This document shows, piece by piece, positions 26,344 through 35,300 of a stretch of DNA of 44,088 nucleotides (positions within the stretch are counted from its first letter, which is position 1; each line of letters starts with the position of its first letter). The translations under genes were made by a program, and so were the position numbers. Origin of the DNA: Chitinophagales bacterium (lineage in GTDB: Bacteria > Bacteroidota > Bacteroidia > Chitinophagales > UBA2359); assembly GCA_020629335.1 (NCBI GenBank), contig JAHDDN010000003.1:1-44088 (forward strand), in the 5' to 3' direction. The notes beneath the pieces were generated by a model. That model was not told where the DNA came from, searched no databases, and worked only from the letters and a program-made list of their open reading frames with translations.

Positions 26344-27390
26344 ATGGCAAATACACATACATTAACAGTCTCTAAGGTGGAAAAGGAGACGAAGGATACG
26401 ATTACTATTCATTTTGATATTCCTGCGCATTTGCGTTCGGAATTTGATTATGAGCCGGGTCAGTATTTGACTTTGGAGGCGGTGTTGAATGATCGTAAGG
26501 AGAAGCGTTCTTATTCGCTTTGTAGTAGTCCATTGACGGATTTGAGTCATGCGGTGACAGTGAAGCGTTTGGAGGGTGGATTGGTTTCTAATTATTTGAA
26601 TGATAACTGTTTTGAGGGAATGGTGATGAATGTGATGCCGCCAATGGGGGTATTTATTCCTTCTTTGAATGAGGCGAATGAGGTTCATTATGTGATGATT
26701 GGTGGAGGTAGTGGGATTACGCCATTGATGTCGATTATTAAGTCGGTTTTGTTTTTGGAGCCTAAGAGTAAGGTGACATTGCTTTATGCGAATAGAGATC
26801 AGGAGTCGATTATTTTCGAAAAGGAATTGGAGGCGATGGCTTCGAAGGAGGGAGATCGTTTTAATTTGGTTCATTGTTTGTCTCAGCCGAAAGCAGGATG
26901 GGAAGGATTGAGTGGTCGATTGGATGAGTTAGCTTTGAATAAGTTATTGAGTAAACATGCTGGGGATGTGATGCGTAAGGAGTATTTTATGTGTGGCCCG
27001 AATGGCTTGATTGATTGTGCTTTGGAGACCTTGACGAAGCGTGGAGTTCCTGGGGAGCAATTGCATAAGGAGTATTTTGTGATTGAGGCGAAGGGTGATG
27101 TAGAAGGCATAGAGACTCGTACGGTAAAAATTATTTATGAGAATGAGGAGTTTGAGGTGACGGTTGATCCAGAGACGGTTATTTTGGATGCGGCGATAGA
27201 TGCTGATATTGATCCTCCTTATGCTTGTAAGGCGGCGGCTTGTTCTGCTTGTAGAGCTAAGTTGGTTTCGGGTAAGGTGCATATGGATGATAGAGAGATA
27301 TTGTCTGATGATGAGATTGAGCAGGGTTATGTATTGACTTGTCAGTCGCATCCGTTGACGGATGATGTGGTGGTGAATTATGATGAGTGA
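26344..27390 (+). CDS. PaaE-like flavin and 2Fe-2S oxidoreductase
   Basis: A 348-aa electron-transfer reductase of the PaaE/class IA type: FAD-binding barrel with RSYSLCSSP at 55-63, NAD(P) domain with GGGSGITPLMS near 118-130 and YFMCGPNGLI, and a C-terminal plant-type ferredoxin domain. The iron-sulfur ligands are CKAAACSAC near 295-303 (C-x4-C-x2-C) and a last Cys in LTCQSHP near 332. Such proteins feed electrons from NAD(P)H to di-iron or other oxygenases. No phenylacetate genes are nearby, but the next gene on this strand is miaE, a di-iron hydroxylase, 156 bp away. I infer that it may be the electron donor for MiaE. Confidence 0.93.
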   Translation: MANTHTLTVSKVEKETKDTITIHFDIPAHLRSEFDYEPGQYLTLEAVLNDRKEKRSYSLCSSPLTDLSHAVTVKRLEGGLVSNYLNDNCFEGMVMNVMPPMGVFIPSLNEANEVHYVMIGGGSGITPLMSIIKSVLFLEPKSKVTLLYANRDQESIIFEKELEAMASKEGDRFNLVHCLSQPKAGWEGLSGRLDELALNKLLSKHAGDVMRKEYFMCGPNGLIDCALETLTKRGVPGEQLHKEYFVIEAKGDVEGIETRTVKIIYENEEFEVTVDPETVILDAAIDADIDPPYACKAAACSACRAKLVSGKVHMDDREILSDDEIEQGYVLTCQSHPLTDDVVVNYDE

Positions 27391-27391
27391 T

Positions 27392-27432
27392 TTTTGGAAC
27401 GTTGGAACGTTGTGAACGTTGGAACGTTTTAA
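27392..27432. repeat. AACGTT tandem palindromes
   Basis: GGAACGTT occurs three to four times in 40 bp just after the reductase stop codon. The self-complementary core AACGTT also occurs at 8109-8126, 25463 and in the ends of repeat B1. Confidence 0.5.
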
Positions 27433-27546
27433 CTGATATTGTATAGGTCATACTTAGAGACTATGCTTAGAAGGTTCAGCAGGCACAAGTGAAAAACATT
27501 TGCGTTATAAGAGCGGGTAATTATTTGCAATGATAAAAAATAGAAG

Positions 27547-28143
27547 ATGTCAGAATTAACAACATTAGGATTAAAATTGCCAACGGACCCGAGATGGGCT
27601 GATTTGGCGGCGGTTAGTTTAGAAGATATATTGACTGACCATGCGTATTGTGAACAGAAGGCGGCATCTTCTGGTATTTCCTTGATACAGAGTTATCCAG
27701 ATAAGGATTTTCTGGTGGATAGTTTGGCGCCTATAGTGGTAGAAGAGTGGGGTCATTTTAGGATGGTTTTGCATGAGATTCGCAAGCGTGGGTTGACTTT
27801 AGGGCGTCAGCGTAAGGATTTGTATGTGAATGGTTTGAGGAATTTTTTGCAGTTGTCGGGGGATAGAGATAAGAATCTCTTGGAGCGTTTGTTGATGTTT
27901 GCTTTGATTGAGGCTCGTAGTTGTGAGCGATTTAAGCGTTTGTCGGAGGAGTTAGAAGATCCGTATTTTAAGGATTTCTATCGTAAGTTTATGATTTCAG
28001 AGGCGGGTCATTATCGTTTGTTTTTGGATATTGCGATGACTTATCATGATGAGAAGGTAGTGAGGGATCGTTTTCAGGAGTGGTTAGATTTTGAGAAGGA
28101 GTTGATGCCGACTTTGGAGGTTCGTGGTGATAGAATGCATTAG
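27547..28143 (+). CDS. miaE: tRNA 2-methylthio-N6-isopentenyladenosine hydroxylase MiaE
   Basis: MiaE, 198 aa, a di-iron monooxygenase that hydroxylates ms2i6A at position 37 of tRNAs. Ferritin-like ligands are visible: Glu in DHAYCEQKAA near 36, EEWGH near 66-70, Glu in EARSCERF near 122 and EAGHY near 151-155. The ending SPT-free helix VRDRFQEWLDFE is family-like. It starts at ATG 27547. The reductase gene just upstream would supply the electrons that a di-iron monooxygenase needs. The gene ends 5 bp from the convergent stop of the AddB-like gene. Confidence 0.93.
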   Translation: MSELTTLGLKLPTDPRWADLAAVSLEDILTDHAYCEQKAASSGISLIQSYPDKDFLVDSLAPIVVEEWGHFRMVLHEIRKRGLTLGRQRKDLYVNGLRNFLQLSGDRDKNLLERLLMFALIEARSCERFKRLSEELEDPYFKDFYRKFMISEAGHYRLFLDIAMTYHDEKVVRDRFQEWLDFEKELMPTLEVRGDRMH

Positions 28144-28148
28144 TTTTT

Positions 28149-31103
28149 TTACCTTTTACAGATATCTGTGAAGGGGCAGTAGAGGCATCTTTTTTCATCT
28201 TCTGCTTGAGTGAATGGGATTTCGGGATTATATATTTCGGTTAATAATTTTTGTAATCTTTCGCCGAAGTAGCCCAGTTTTTCTTCGTCTAAGAGTTCTC
28301 CTTTTCTTAGATAGAGGACTCCTTGATTGATTTGTTTCAGCGGGTAAATGCCAGCCTTGATAGGGCGGTCGGGGTATTCTTGCCAATAGATAAAGCTGTA
28401 GACATAAGCTTGGAAACCTACCTTTAGTGTCGGGTCTTCGAAGTACTCATCAAAGTATTGTTGAATTGATTTTTTGTGGAATCCAGTATTGAGTTTTACA
28501 AATCCTGTTTTGTAGTCGATGATGCGGACGTAAAAATCGGATGTGTTGTCGATATCTATTTGGTCGATGCGATCAATGATTCCGCTGACGCTTATTCTTT
28601 GATCTTTTTCTAAAACAAAATCACTGGAGTATTCTTTGGCTTCTAAGCCTGCAATTAGGAAGGGTGTTTCCTTCATGTCTTGTTCCAGGATTTTATCTAC
28701 TAATTGGTGGAGGATACGTTTTAGCAGATAGTTTTTGCCTTTTTCGGTATGGTGGAAGTTAGCTTCAAGGAGGGCTTGCTTGAGAACCGTTTCTATTGTG
28801 GCTGGCGATTTTAGATTTTGTATATTTTCTTCATTGACTACTTTGCCTAAATAGCTGGCATAAAGTAATTCTATGGATTTGTGGAGCACATCGCCAAAGA
28901 TACGCGCGTCCATAGTTTCTTCTAATTCGTTGGTTTCTCTAAGCTTGGCGACGTATTTAAAGTAAAACTGTAAAGAGCAATTAATATAGGTAGATAAGGC
29001 AGTAGGGGAGATTGGGCGTTTATAGGCGCTTGAATTTTTATCATATTGCTTCAGCTTTTCTAAGATGTCAGCATTTTTTTCGATGGTAATTTCTGGGCTG
29101 GTATTGTCTTTGCCTACTGCGGTGGTGACTACTTTTTCGTAGAAGTTGATGTTGGGTGCATAGGCTTGCATTTCCTCTCGGATTTGGAAAATAAAGCGAC
29201 TAACTTCTTGAGAGGATAAAGCATCTTCTACTTCTGTATTATAGATGAGGTGAATGTTTTCTGCTCTTTGCAGGAGGCGGTAGAAGTGATAGGCGAATAT
29301 GGCATCTTGTTCTGTGTTGGTTGGTAGTCCAAATGCTTTGCGTAAATTAAAAGGGATGTAGGTTACGTTTTTTTGTTGCTTGGGCATGGCGCCTTCATTC
29401 ACGGATAGGATGTAGAGATTCTTGAAGTCGAGGGTACGAGTTTCTAAGAAGCCCATTAATTGCATACCAACTAATGGTTCTCCGCTGAAGGGCATTCTGA
29501 TAGATTGGATGACTTCTTTTAGTAGGCTCCAGAAAGTATCTAAATCTAATAAGGCTTCATAATCGACTATGATTTCTTGTAGGCGTCTTAAGTTTTTGGC
29601 TAAGTGATGGATAAATTCTCTTTCTACAGCTTGTGCATTTTCGCTTGCTTCCTTCTCCTTTTCTTCTCTCCTTCTTTCTCTTTCTTCTTGATCGGTTTTT
29701 TGGTAATTGTCATAAAGTATGGCTAATAAGTTGATGAACTGCTCAATGAGAATTGGGTGGCTATCAATAGGTTCGAAAATCATTTTGAAGGGACTTTCTT
29801 TGGATCCTTCAATGATTCCAAATTCTTCTAAGAGTTCGTGAGGAGGAATGAATATCCAATTTTTATCGTCAATAGATTGGATGAATTTAGCAATCTTTTC
29901 ATCTGCGAATGGTCGGAGATAAGGATTACTTAAGAGATTGCGCACATCTCTATGGTAGAATACTTTTCCTTCATCGGTGATGCGCTGATTTCTTTGTAGC
30001 TCGATGATATTATCTAAGAGTTTATAGATGGGGCTGTCTTTTAGTGGATATCCCATCGTAACATTGACGGCATCTATACTGGGTGGTAAGGCATAGAGCA
30101 TAGGAAATAGTAAGGATTCATCTCCAAAGACGATGGCCGTATCTTGTGGGTTAAAATCTCCTTGGTCTATCAATCTTTGGATTTCTTGGCCGACGTATTT
30201 GGCTTGTCCTACTTTTAGGGGAATCCCTGTGATGTGAATGTTTTTTTCGCCTTCTCTTAGGTCATTAATTAACCAGTAATGATTTTCGGATTTATTCCAT
30301 TTATGGTTTTTATAGCGTCTTACGAATTTACCTGCTTCTTGGAGTGGGTTATTTAGATAGTAATGGTCAGCATCCCAATAGACTTTTGCTTGATGATTTT
30401 GGATGAAGTAGTGGATCAGCATTCCTTCTGATTTGGAAAGGGCATTGAATCCAACGAAGCTGATGTGTTTGAAATCTATATGAATATGATCTTTAGCATC
30501 GGCCTTTTTTTCTTCCATTAAGTAGCGATAGAGCATGCCTTCATAGGCGGCATCTTTGGCCATTAAGTTAGCTCTGAATTCTTTATAAATAGGATAAAGT
30601 ACTTCCCATACCTTAATGAAGTTTTCTTTGATTTCTCCATCAGATGCTTGAGCAAATGCGGTCCAAAAAGATCGTAAGGCCTCTAATTCTTCTTGAAGCA
30701 ATTCAAAGTTGGCATCTATCTCTTTATAATCTTTTACATGATCGAAAAGTTTTTCGGCATCAGCCATATATTTATCTACTTCGTCAAAATCTCTTAGGAT
30801 GATTTGTCCCCATTGATAGAAGCTATCAAAGCTGGTATTCGGTTCATATTTTTTATAGACTAAATAGAGCTCAAAGTTTAAGGAGATAGCGTCTAATACA
30901 GACTTCTTAGAGATGTGTTGGACAAAATCGGAGATACTATAAAGCTGAGGTTCCCAGAAGGGTTTATCAGGAAATCGTTTGCTGAGTTCTTTTCTGAAGT
31001 GTACTACGGCTCTACGAGATGGAAAGACAAAACAATGATTTTTGAGTTCGAGTAAATCGTAGAGTTTGATGTCTGCGACTACTTGTGATAGGAATGTCTG
31101 CAT
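28149..31103 (-). CDS. AddB-like PD-(D/E)XK nuclease family protein
   Basis: A 984-aa protein resembling AddB of the AddAB helicase-nuclease that processes double-strand breaks. The N-terminal half has the inactive-helicase fold but no Walker A; that position reads FVFPSRRAVVHFRKEL near 27-42. KNLYILSVNEGAMPKQ (near 565-580) is a typical helicase-like motif. The C-terminal nuclease (about 695-984) has FGDVLHKSIELLY, VSGIIDRIDQID and the catalytic RIIDYKTG. Four Cys suitable for an iron-sulfur staple are present: one in YINCSLQF and three in RCLYCPFTDIC at the end. The UvrD-type partner AddA is not in the window. A 4 x 16-bp tandem repeat lies 48 bp upstream of the start. Confidence 0.9.
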   Translation of the reverse strand: MQTFLSQVVADIKLYDLLELKNHCFVFPSRRAVVHFRKELSKRFPDKPFWEPQLYSISDFVQHISKKSVLDAISLNFELYLVYKKYEPNTSFDSFYQWGQIILRDFDEVDKYMADAEKLFDHVKDYKEIDANFELLQEELEALRSFWTAFAQASDGEIKENFIKVWEVLYPIYKEFRANLMAKDAAYEGMLYRYLMEEKKADAKDHIHIDFKHISFVGFNALSKSEGMLIHYFIQNHQAKVYWDADHYYLNNPLQEAGKFVRRYKNHKWNKSENHYWLINDLREGEKNIHITGIPLKVGQAKYVGQEIQRLIDQGDFNPQDTAIVFGDESLLFPMLYALPPSIDAVNVTMGYPLKDSPIYKLLDNIIELQRNQRITDEGKVFYHRDVRNLLSNPYLRPFADEKIAKFIQSIDDKNWIFIPPHELLEEFGIIEGSKESPFKMIFEPIDSHPILIEQFINLLAILYDNYQKTDQEERERRREEKEKEASENAQAVEREFIHHLAKNLRRLQEIIVDYEALLDLDTFWSLLKEVIQSIRMPFSGEPLVGMQLMGFLETRTLDFKNLYILSVNEGAMPKQQKNVTYIPFNLRKAFGLPTNTEQDAIFAYHFYRLLQRAENIHLIYNTEVEDALSSQEVSRFIFQIREEMQAYAPNINFYEKVVTTAVGKDNTSPEITIEKNADILEKLKQYDKNSSAYKRPISPTALSTYINCSLQFYFKYVAKLRETNELEETMDARIFGDVLHKSIELLYASYLGKVVNEENIQNLKSPATIETVLKQALLEANFHHTEKGKNYLLKRILHQLVDKILEQDMKETPFLIAGLEAKEYSSDFVLEKDQRISVSGIIDRIDQIDIDNTSDFYVRIIDYKTGFVKLNTGFHKKSIQQYFDEYFEDPTLKVGFQAYVYSFIYWQEYPDRPIKAGIYPLKQINQGVLYLRKGELLDEEKLGYFGERLQKLLTEIYNPEIPFTQAEDEKRCLYCPFTDICKR

Positions 31104-31127
31104 AATGGGTCAAGTTACGAAAAAAAC

Positions 31128-31290
31128 GGGATAACTGATAAACGGGATAACTGAATAACTGGTAAACTGAATAACTGGTAAACTGAATAACTGGTAAACT
31201 GAATAACTGGTAAACTGATAAACTGAGTAACTGGTTGTTTAATGAAATATTTTGGTTAATCAGTTATTCCGTTTCAAAGTTAATCAGTTA
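31128..31290. repeat. AACTG-word region with perfect 4 x 16-bp tandem array
   Basis: Four exact copies of the 16-bp unit CTGAATAACTGGTAAA occupy 31151-31214. Degenerate versions flank them, and inverted versions (GGTTAATCAGTTATTCCG, TTAATCAGTT) follow at 31253-31290. The array lies in the upstream region of the AddB-like gene (start 31103) and next to the CCCTAAGCC end of A7. Confidence 0.85.
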
Positions 31291-31297
31291 AAAAAAC

Positions 31298-31520
31298 GGC
31301 TTAGGGATGGTAGCGGTATGTGGTGTAAATACAGTGACTTACGGCGCTTAGTGATGCGCAGGCTGGCTTTAGCAGACAAGCAGCACTTAGCAGAGTAGGA
31401 GCTGCATAGCCACATGAGAGCGGACAGCCCGACGCAGCCCAAAGGAATGCGATAGGGGCGTATTGGAATATGCTCTAATAGGAATGTGAAAATGATGGTA
31501 AGAGTAGCTGCGGAAGCTCC
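31298..31520 (-). repeat. Family A structured intergenic repeat, copy A7
   Basis: Inverted copy between the AddB-like gene and the toxin-antitoxin operon. On the window plus strand the outer stem is TATGTGGT (31317-31324) with GCCACATG (31409-31416): fully paired with two U-G wobbles on this strand, but two C-A mismatches on the other. The apical hairpin is CTGgCT-tt-AGCAG with a bulged G. End box GGAGCTTCC as in A4. It ends 11 bp before the -33 box of the toxin-antitoxin promoter. Confidence 0.83.
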
Positions 31521-31530
31521 ACCCAATTAT

Positions 31531-31571
31531 TTTTGATTATTTGTACATAATGTTGTACATTTGGGTGTACG
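31531..31571 (+). promoter_or_regulatory. yefM-yoeB promoter with three TGTACA operators
   Basis: TTTTG (31531-31535) and TACATTTG (31556-31563), 20 bp apart, form a complete Bacteroidota -33/-7 promoter. Three hexamers, TGTACA (31542-31547), TGTACA (31554-31559) and TGTACG (31566-31571), are spaced exactly 12 bp and cover the spacer, -7 box and start point. In E. coli the YefM-YoeB operator uses the TGTACA core at 12-bp spacing, so autorepression by the complex is strongly suggested. A third half-conserved site is extra here. Confidence 0.85.
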
Positions 31572-31582
31572 AAACTATAATA

Positions 31583-31846
31583 ATGAAAGCGATAACAATT
31601 TCTTCTTTAAGAGCTAAAATGAAATATTACTTTGATCAAATAAGTCGATCAATGGAGGTGATTATTGTGCCTCGGAATAATGATGAGGAGGATGCGATTG
31701 TGATTATGTCAATCAAACAGTATAATTCGTTGATAGAAACAGACTATTTACTTTCTTCTGCTAAGAATCGAATACGTTTGGATGAATCGATTAAACAGTT
31801 AAAGGATGGAGATACGATTGCTTATTCGCCTGAAGATGAGTTATGA
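31583..31846 (+). CDS. yefM: YefM-type antitoxin
   Basis: Antitoxin of the Phd/YefM family, 87 aa. The N-terminal DNA-binding and dimer part reads [20 protein letters not shown] and the strand [18 protein letters not shown] with the family's YNSLIET helix. The C-terminal tail wraps the toxin. Start chosen at ATG 31583. The frame is open to 31541, but those codons overlap the promoter and operators. It overlaps the toxin gene by 4 bp (ATGA), so translation is coupled. DDL-free acidic ending PEDEL. Repression is expected through the three upstream TGTACA sites. Confidence 0.93.
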   Translation: MKAITISSLRAKMKYYFDQISRSMEVIIVPRNNDEEDAIVIMSIKQYNSLIETDYLLSSAKNRIRLDESIKQLKDGDTIAYSPEDEL

Positions 31847-32115
31847 GTATAGAATTTACAGCTAATGCTTGGGAAGATTTTAATTATTGGTTAGATAATG
31901 ATCCTGATGTTGCTTCTAAAATTAAGGTGATGATTAAGGAAATTAGCCGAAATCCTTTTAAAGGGATAGGAAAGCCAGAGCCTTTGAAATTTAATTTGAA
32001 AGGATTTTGGTCAAGAAGAATTACCCAAGAACATCGATTGGTATATCGGATTTCAGGTCAAAAGGGAGTTGACCAAAAATGCTCTATTATTCAGTGTCGT
32101 TTTCATTATGATTAA
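31843..32115 (+). CDS. yoeB: YoeB toxin, ribosome-dependent mRNA endonuclease
   Basis: Txe/YoeB-family RNase toxin, 90 aa, that cleaves mRNA at the ribosomal A site. Conserved parts: [11 protein letters not shown] near 10-20, [13 protein letters not shown] near 37-49, [17 protein letters not shown] near 54-70, and the C-terminal QCRFHYD. The catalytic residues match E. coli YoeB: Glu46, Arg65 and a C-terminal His-Tyr, here His88-Tyr89 followed by one extra Asp. A few residues (GQKGVDQK) are inserted before the last strand. All catalytic positions are intact, so the toxin is probably active. Family B repeat B1 starts at its stop codon. Confidence 0.95.
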   Translation: MSIEFTANAWEDFNYWLDNDPDVASKIKVMIKEISRNPFKGIGKPEPLKFNLKGFWSRRITQEHRLVYRISGQKGVDQKCSIIQCRFHYD

Positions 32116-32295
32116 TTAAGGAACGTTTAAAAAATAATTCCCATATTTAGCAACTAATCTTTTGTACCAATACTTCGTTGAAAAGCCTTGCCGATGCGCT
32201 GCATCGGCTGCATTCCTTACAGGACAGGCTTTCGTCTTGTCTTGATACAAAATATTTAGCTTCAAATGCCAATCTTATTTTTTAAACGTTCTTAA
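32116..32295. repeat. Family B long-hairpin repeat, copy B1
   Basis: Terminal arms at 32116-32137 and 32275-32295 match with one extra base (core AACGTTTAAAAAATAA). The hairpin continues imperfectly inward (ATCTTTTGTA with TACAAAATAT). The conserved centre has CGTTG (32176-32180), stem AAAGCCT (32182-32188) with AGGCTTT (32226-32232), apical hairpin GCCGATGC-gct-GCATCGGC (32190-32208), then CGTCTTGTC. It begins at the toxin stop codon. Confidence 0.8.
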
Positions 32296-32307
32296 GCTAA
32301 TAAGAAT

Positions 32308-32347
32308 AAAAAAGGCGAATTAGAATAGATTCCAATTCGCCTTTTTT
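32308..32347. terminator. Bidirectional terminator
   Basis: AAAAAAGGCGAATT (32308-32321) pairs with AATTCGCCTTTTTT (32334-32347). It terminates the PNGase F-like gene on the minus strand and readthrough from the toxin operon on the plus strand. Confidence 0.92.
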
Positions 32348-32365
32348 GATTGATATTATATTGAC

Positions 32366-35300
32366 TTAGTTAGTCACTAAAATCGTTTTAGTATAGACTT
32401 TATTGTTCGTTGTAATTTTTACGAAGTAGGAACCTTGTTCATCTTTAGGCAAATCTATTTTTAGCAGTTCATCAGCAATTTTTCCTAAGTGATTTTGGTA
32501 GACTGTTTGTCCGATCATATTCGTTACTTCTATGCTTACCTCTTGTGCTTTCACAAATTGTAAATTAACGAATGCTTGTCCTTGAGTTGGGTTAGGATAG
32601 ACGCTGATCATTTGGCCTTTAGGGCTGTCATTATCAGTACTTCTATCTCCATCATCGGGGCGTAGTTCGTTGTCTGCATGGCCTAGTACGCCTGGGCCTC
32701 CGCAATCGAAATCAGCATCCACTTCGCCTAATTCATGGCCAATGGTGAAGTGATGAACGATGTCCATACCGAAGTCGGGTTCAAAAGTAATAAGAATACC
32801 GCCTTCATCACGGAATCGAACATAGCCATTCCCATCATTATTGGCCCACCAAGAGACGCCATCTTCTCCAGTATCTTCAAAGTGGAAGGTATAACAGCCA
32901 GGTTCTAGGTCTTCGAAGTCTACTTCGTAGGTTTCGTTATTATCAAGGCTGCCATCTGCTTCTGCTGACTTAGTAGCGTAAAATACATGGCCTCTATCAT
33001 TTCGTAGCGTAAATGCGTTTTCGTAAGCGGCATTGTTGGTGTTGAATTGTAGTGTGAATTCATCAGGATATTGAGGAGGTAAAGTGAATTGACTTTCCAT
33101 ATAATTGTTTGTTGGATAGTCGTCTTCGATGCCATTTACTTCTGTGATTTCTACAAAGAAGCGAGGATCATTTGCATTGAGTCCGTACCAGTTGAATCGT
33201 TCTAAATAGACTTCGGCTGATTGGTCAAAGGCTAAGCTACCTTCCCAGAATTTTTTTCTTAATGTATGCTCACAAGGGCTACCATCTCCATTCTTAATAC
33301 CATAAGTCAAAGTAATATTCTCGATAGGTTCGGAGCCTCTATTTTTGATTTGAATTTGTGGGCGACCACAGATTGGATTCTTACGGCTGTGAATATCGGC
33401 ATTAGTTGGCTTGATGATATCAGTTATGGCTACATCATTGGTATGAGCTATATCGCCATAAGTGAACAATTGGCCTCTTAGTACCCAATTACCATTATAA
33501 TATGGATCATCCTCAATGCCGTAGTCGATCGTTACTTCTTGACCAGGCGTAACATATTGAGTAATTTCGTGATCAAAGTCTGGCACTATATCACCAGGGC
33601 ACCAGCCTGCTCTATCATACACCCAAGTTCCTCCTTGCGGATATACAGGATTAGAGCTACATTCGTTCCATAGGTCCCAACGAGCGATTTCTTCGCCATC
33701 TAAAAATAGTAGGTGATCTTTTCGACAGAATTCAGCACAATTGTTAGGCCCATTGCCGAAACCATGTCCAGTAGTACGAGTTTTTACTTTAAAGCTGGAA
33801 GCATCTTCTGGTAAAGTAACCGTGATCGGCTCTCCATTTACGTCATTATTGATTGATTGATAAGAGAAGGAGCCGCTCCAAAGATTTTTGATGCCTTTCA
33901 CTTCTCTGGCAGGAGTTCCTTCTATGAATACAAATTGCAGATCTAAAAGCTCTTGTGCATTACCAGAACGGATGAACTTTTCTCCTTTTAATATAGGTGC
34001 GTAATCAGTGACATCATATACCCAACGGAAGCCATTCGGTCCTAAGCTAAGGTTGATACCATAAGGGGTGATGAATCGGCCAATCTCAAATACTGACACA
34101 TTACTATAGTATTCGTGATAATCTTTGATGAGCGTATTTTCTGCTTCTACATAGATAGAGTCTAATATATTCCCCTCTATATCATAGATGTAAGTGTAAG
34201 CATCTGCTAACCAAACCAAAAATTCATTGGTTGCCTCTGTTGGGTGATTAGGAGAACCCTCCAATACGATAGTGCCATCCGTCGTATTTTCATATAGCGT
34301 AACGCCTACATTAGTTACTAATAGAGAATCTGTAGAAAAGTTAGTGAGTATTTCTGATTCATAAACTCCTTGATCGAATACCACATTAGGGCGCATATTA
34401 TTAGTGCTGATATTGCGGGTGTAAGTAGCTGCTTCTGGTTTTCTCCAATCAGGTAAGCCGTTTAGACTAGCTGTATTTTCATTAATTGAGGCATCCATTG
34501 CATTGGCTCCTTCTCCATCATTAAATTGATAATAAGCGATCATGTCGTCCCAATTAGGGTGATCTTCTGTTATATCTTTATTGTACCAATCAGCGATGGT
34601 TGCTTCATCTAAAGCCTTATTCCAAACAGCAAACTCATCAATGAATCCATCATAATTATTGCCAGTGTTTTTATTAGAACCGATATAAAATTTAGTGATG
34701 CCAGCCATATCAAGTACTTTGCCTGTACCGCTATGCCATTCCTCCCCATTGAGATACATTTTCATGACACCTGTATCCGCATCCTTGGTGAATACCCAAT
34801 GATTCCATTGACCAGCAAAATTACTGAATTCGGCAGCTTGATCAATTCTATCATGAGAACCACCATTATCACCCGCATCCCAATATATTCTACTATTACC
34901 CCAGGGTAAGTGAGAATTGACTACTCGTTGATTTTCGTCATTGACCCCTTCAAAAACACTATCACTTTGTGGCTGTATAGAAGGATCCCCATACTGCCAG
35001 AAAGATATCGTAATTTCATTTTCTATAGTCGCAAAATCATCCACAGGCACCTCTATATAATCAGGCCCAGAAAAATTCAGATAATAATCATTTTGTGCGA
35101 CGTGAATACCAGAATCAAAATCCGTTTCTTCTGCCAAAACCACATTCGCATCTCCTATTACTGAATTGTCAAAAGTAAATTCTATAACGACATTAGAATT
35201 GCCATCCCACTCAAAATTATTCAAGAAGTCAAAGCTATGCCAGCCCGTTTCCTCAATAGTCGTATTTACTCTATAAACTAAAGTAAAATCTCCACTCTCA

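Noticed and set aside
26362..27351. Long minus-strand open frames opposite the reductase gene
   Set aside because: Arg/His/Ile-rich translations with no domain; the plus strand has a clear FAD/2Fe-2S reductase.
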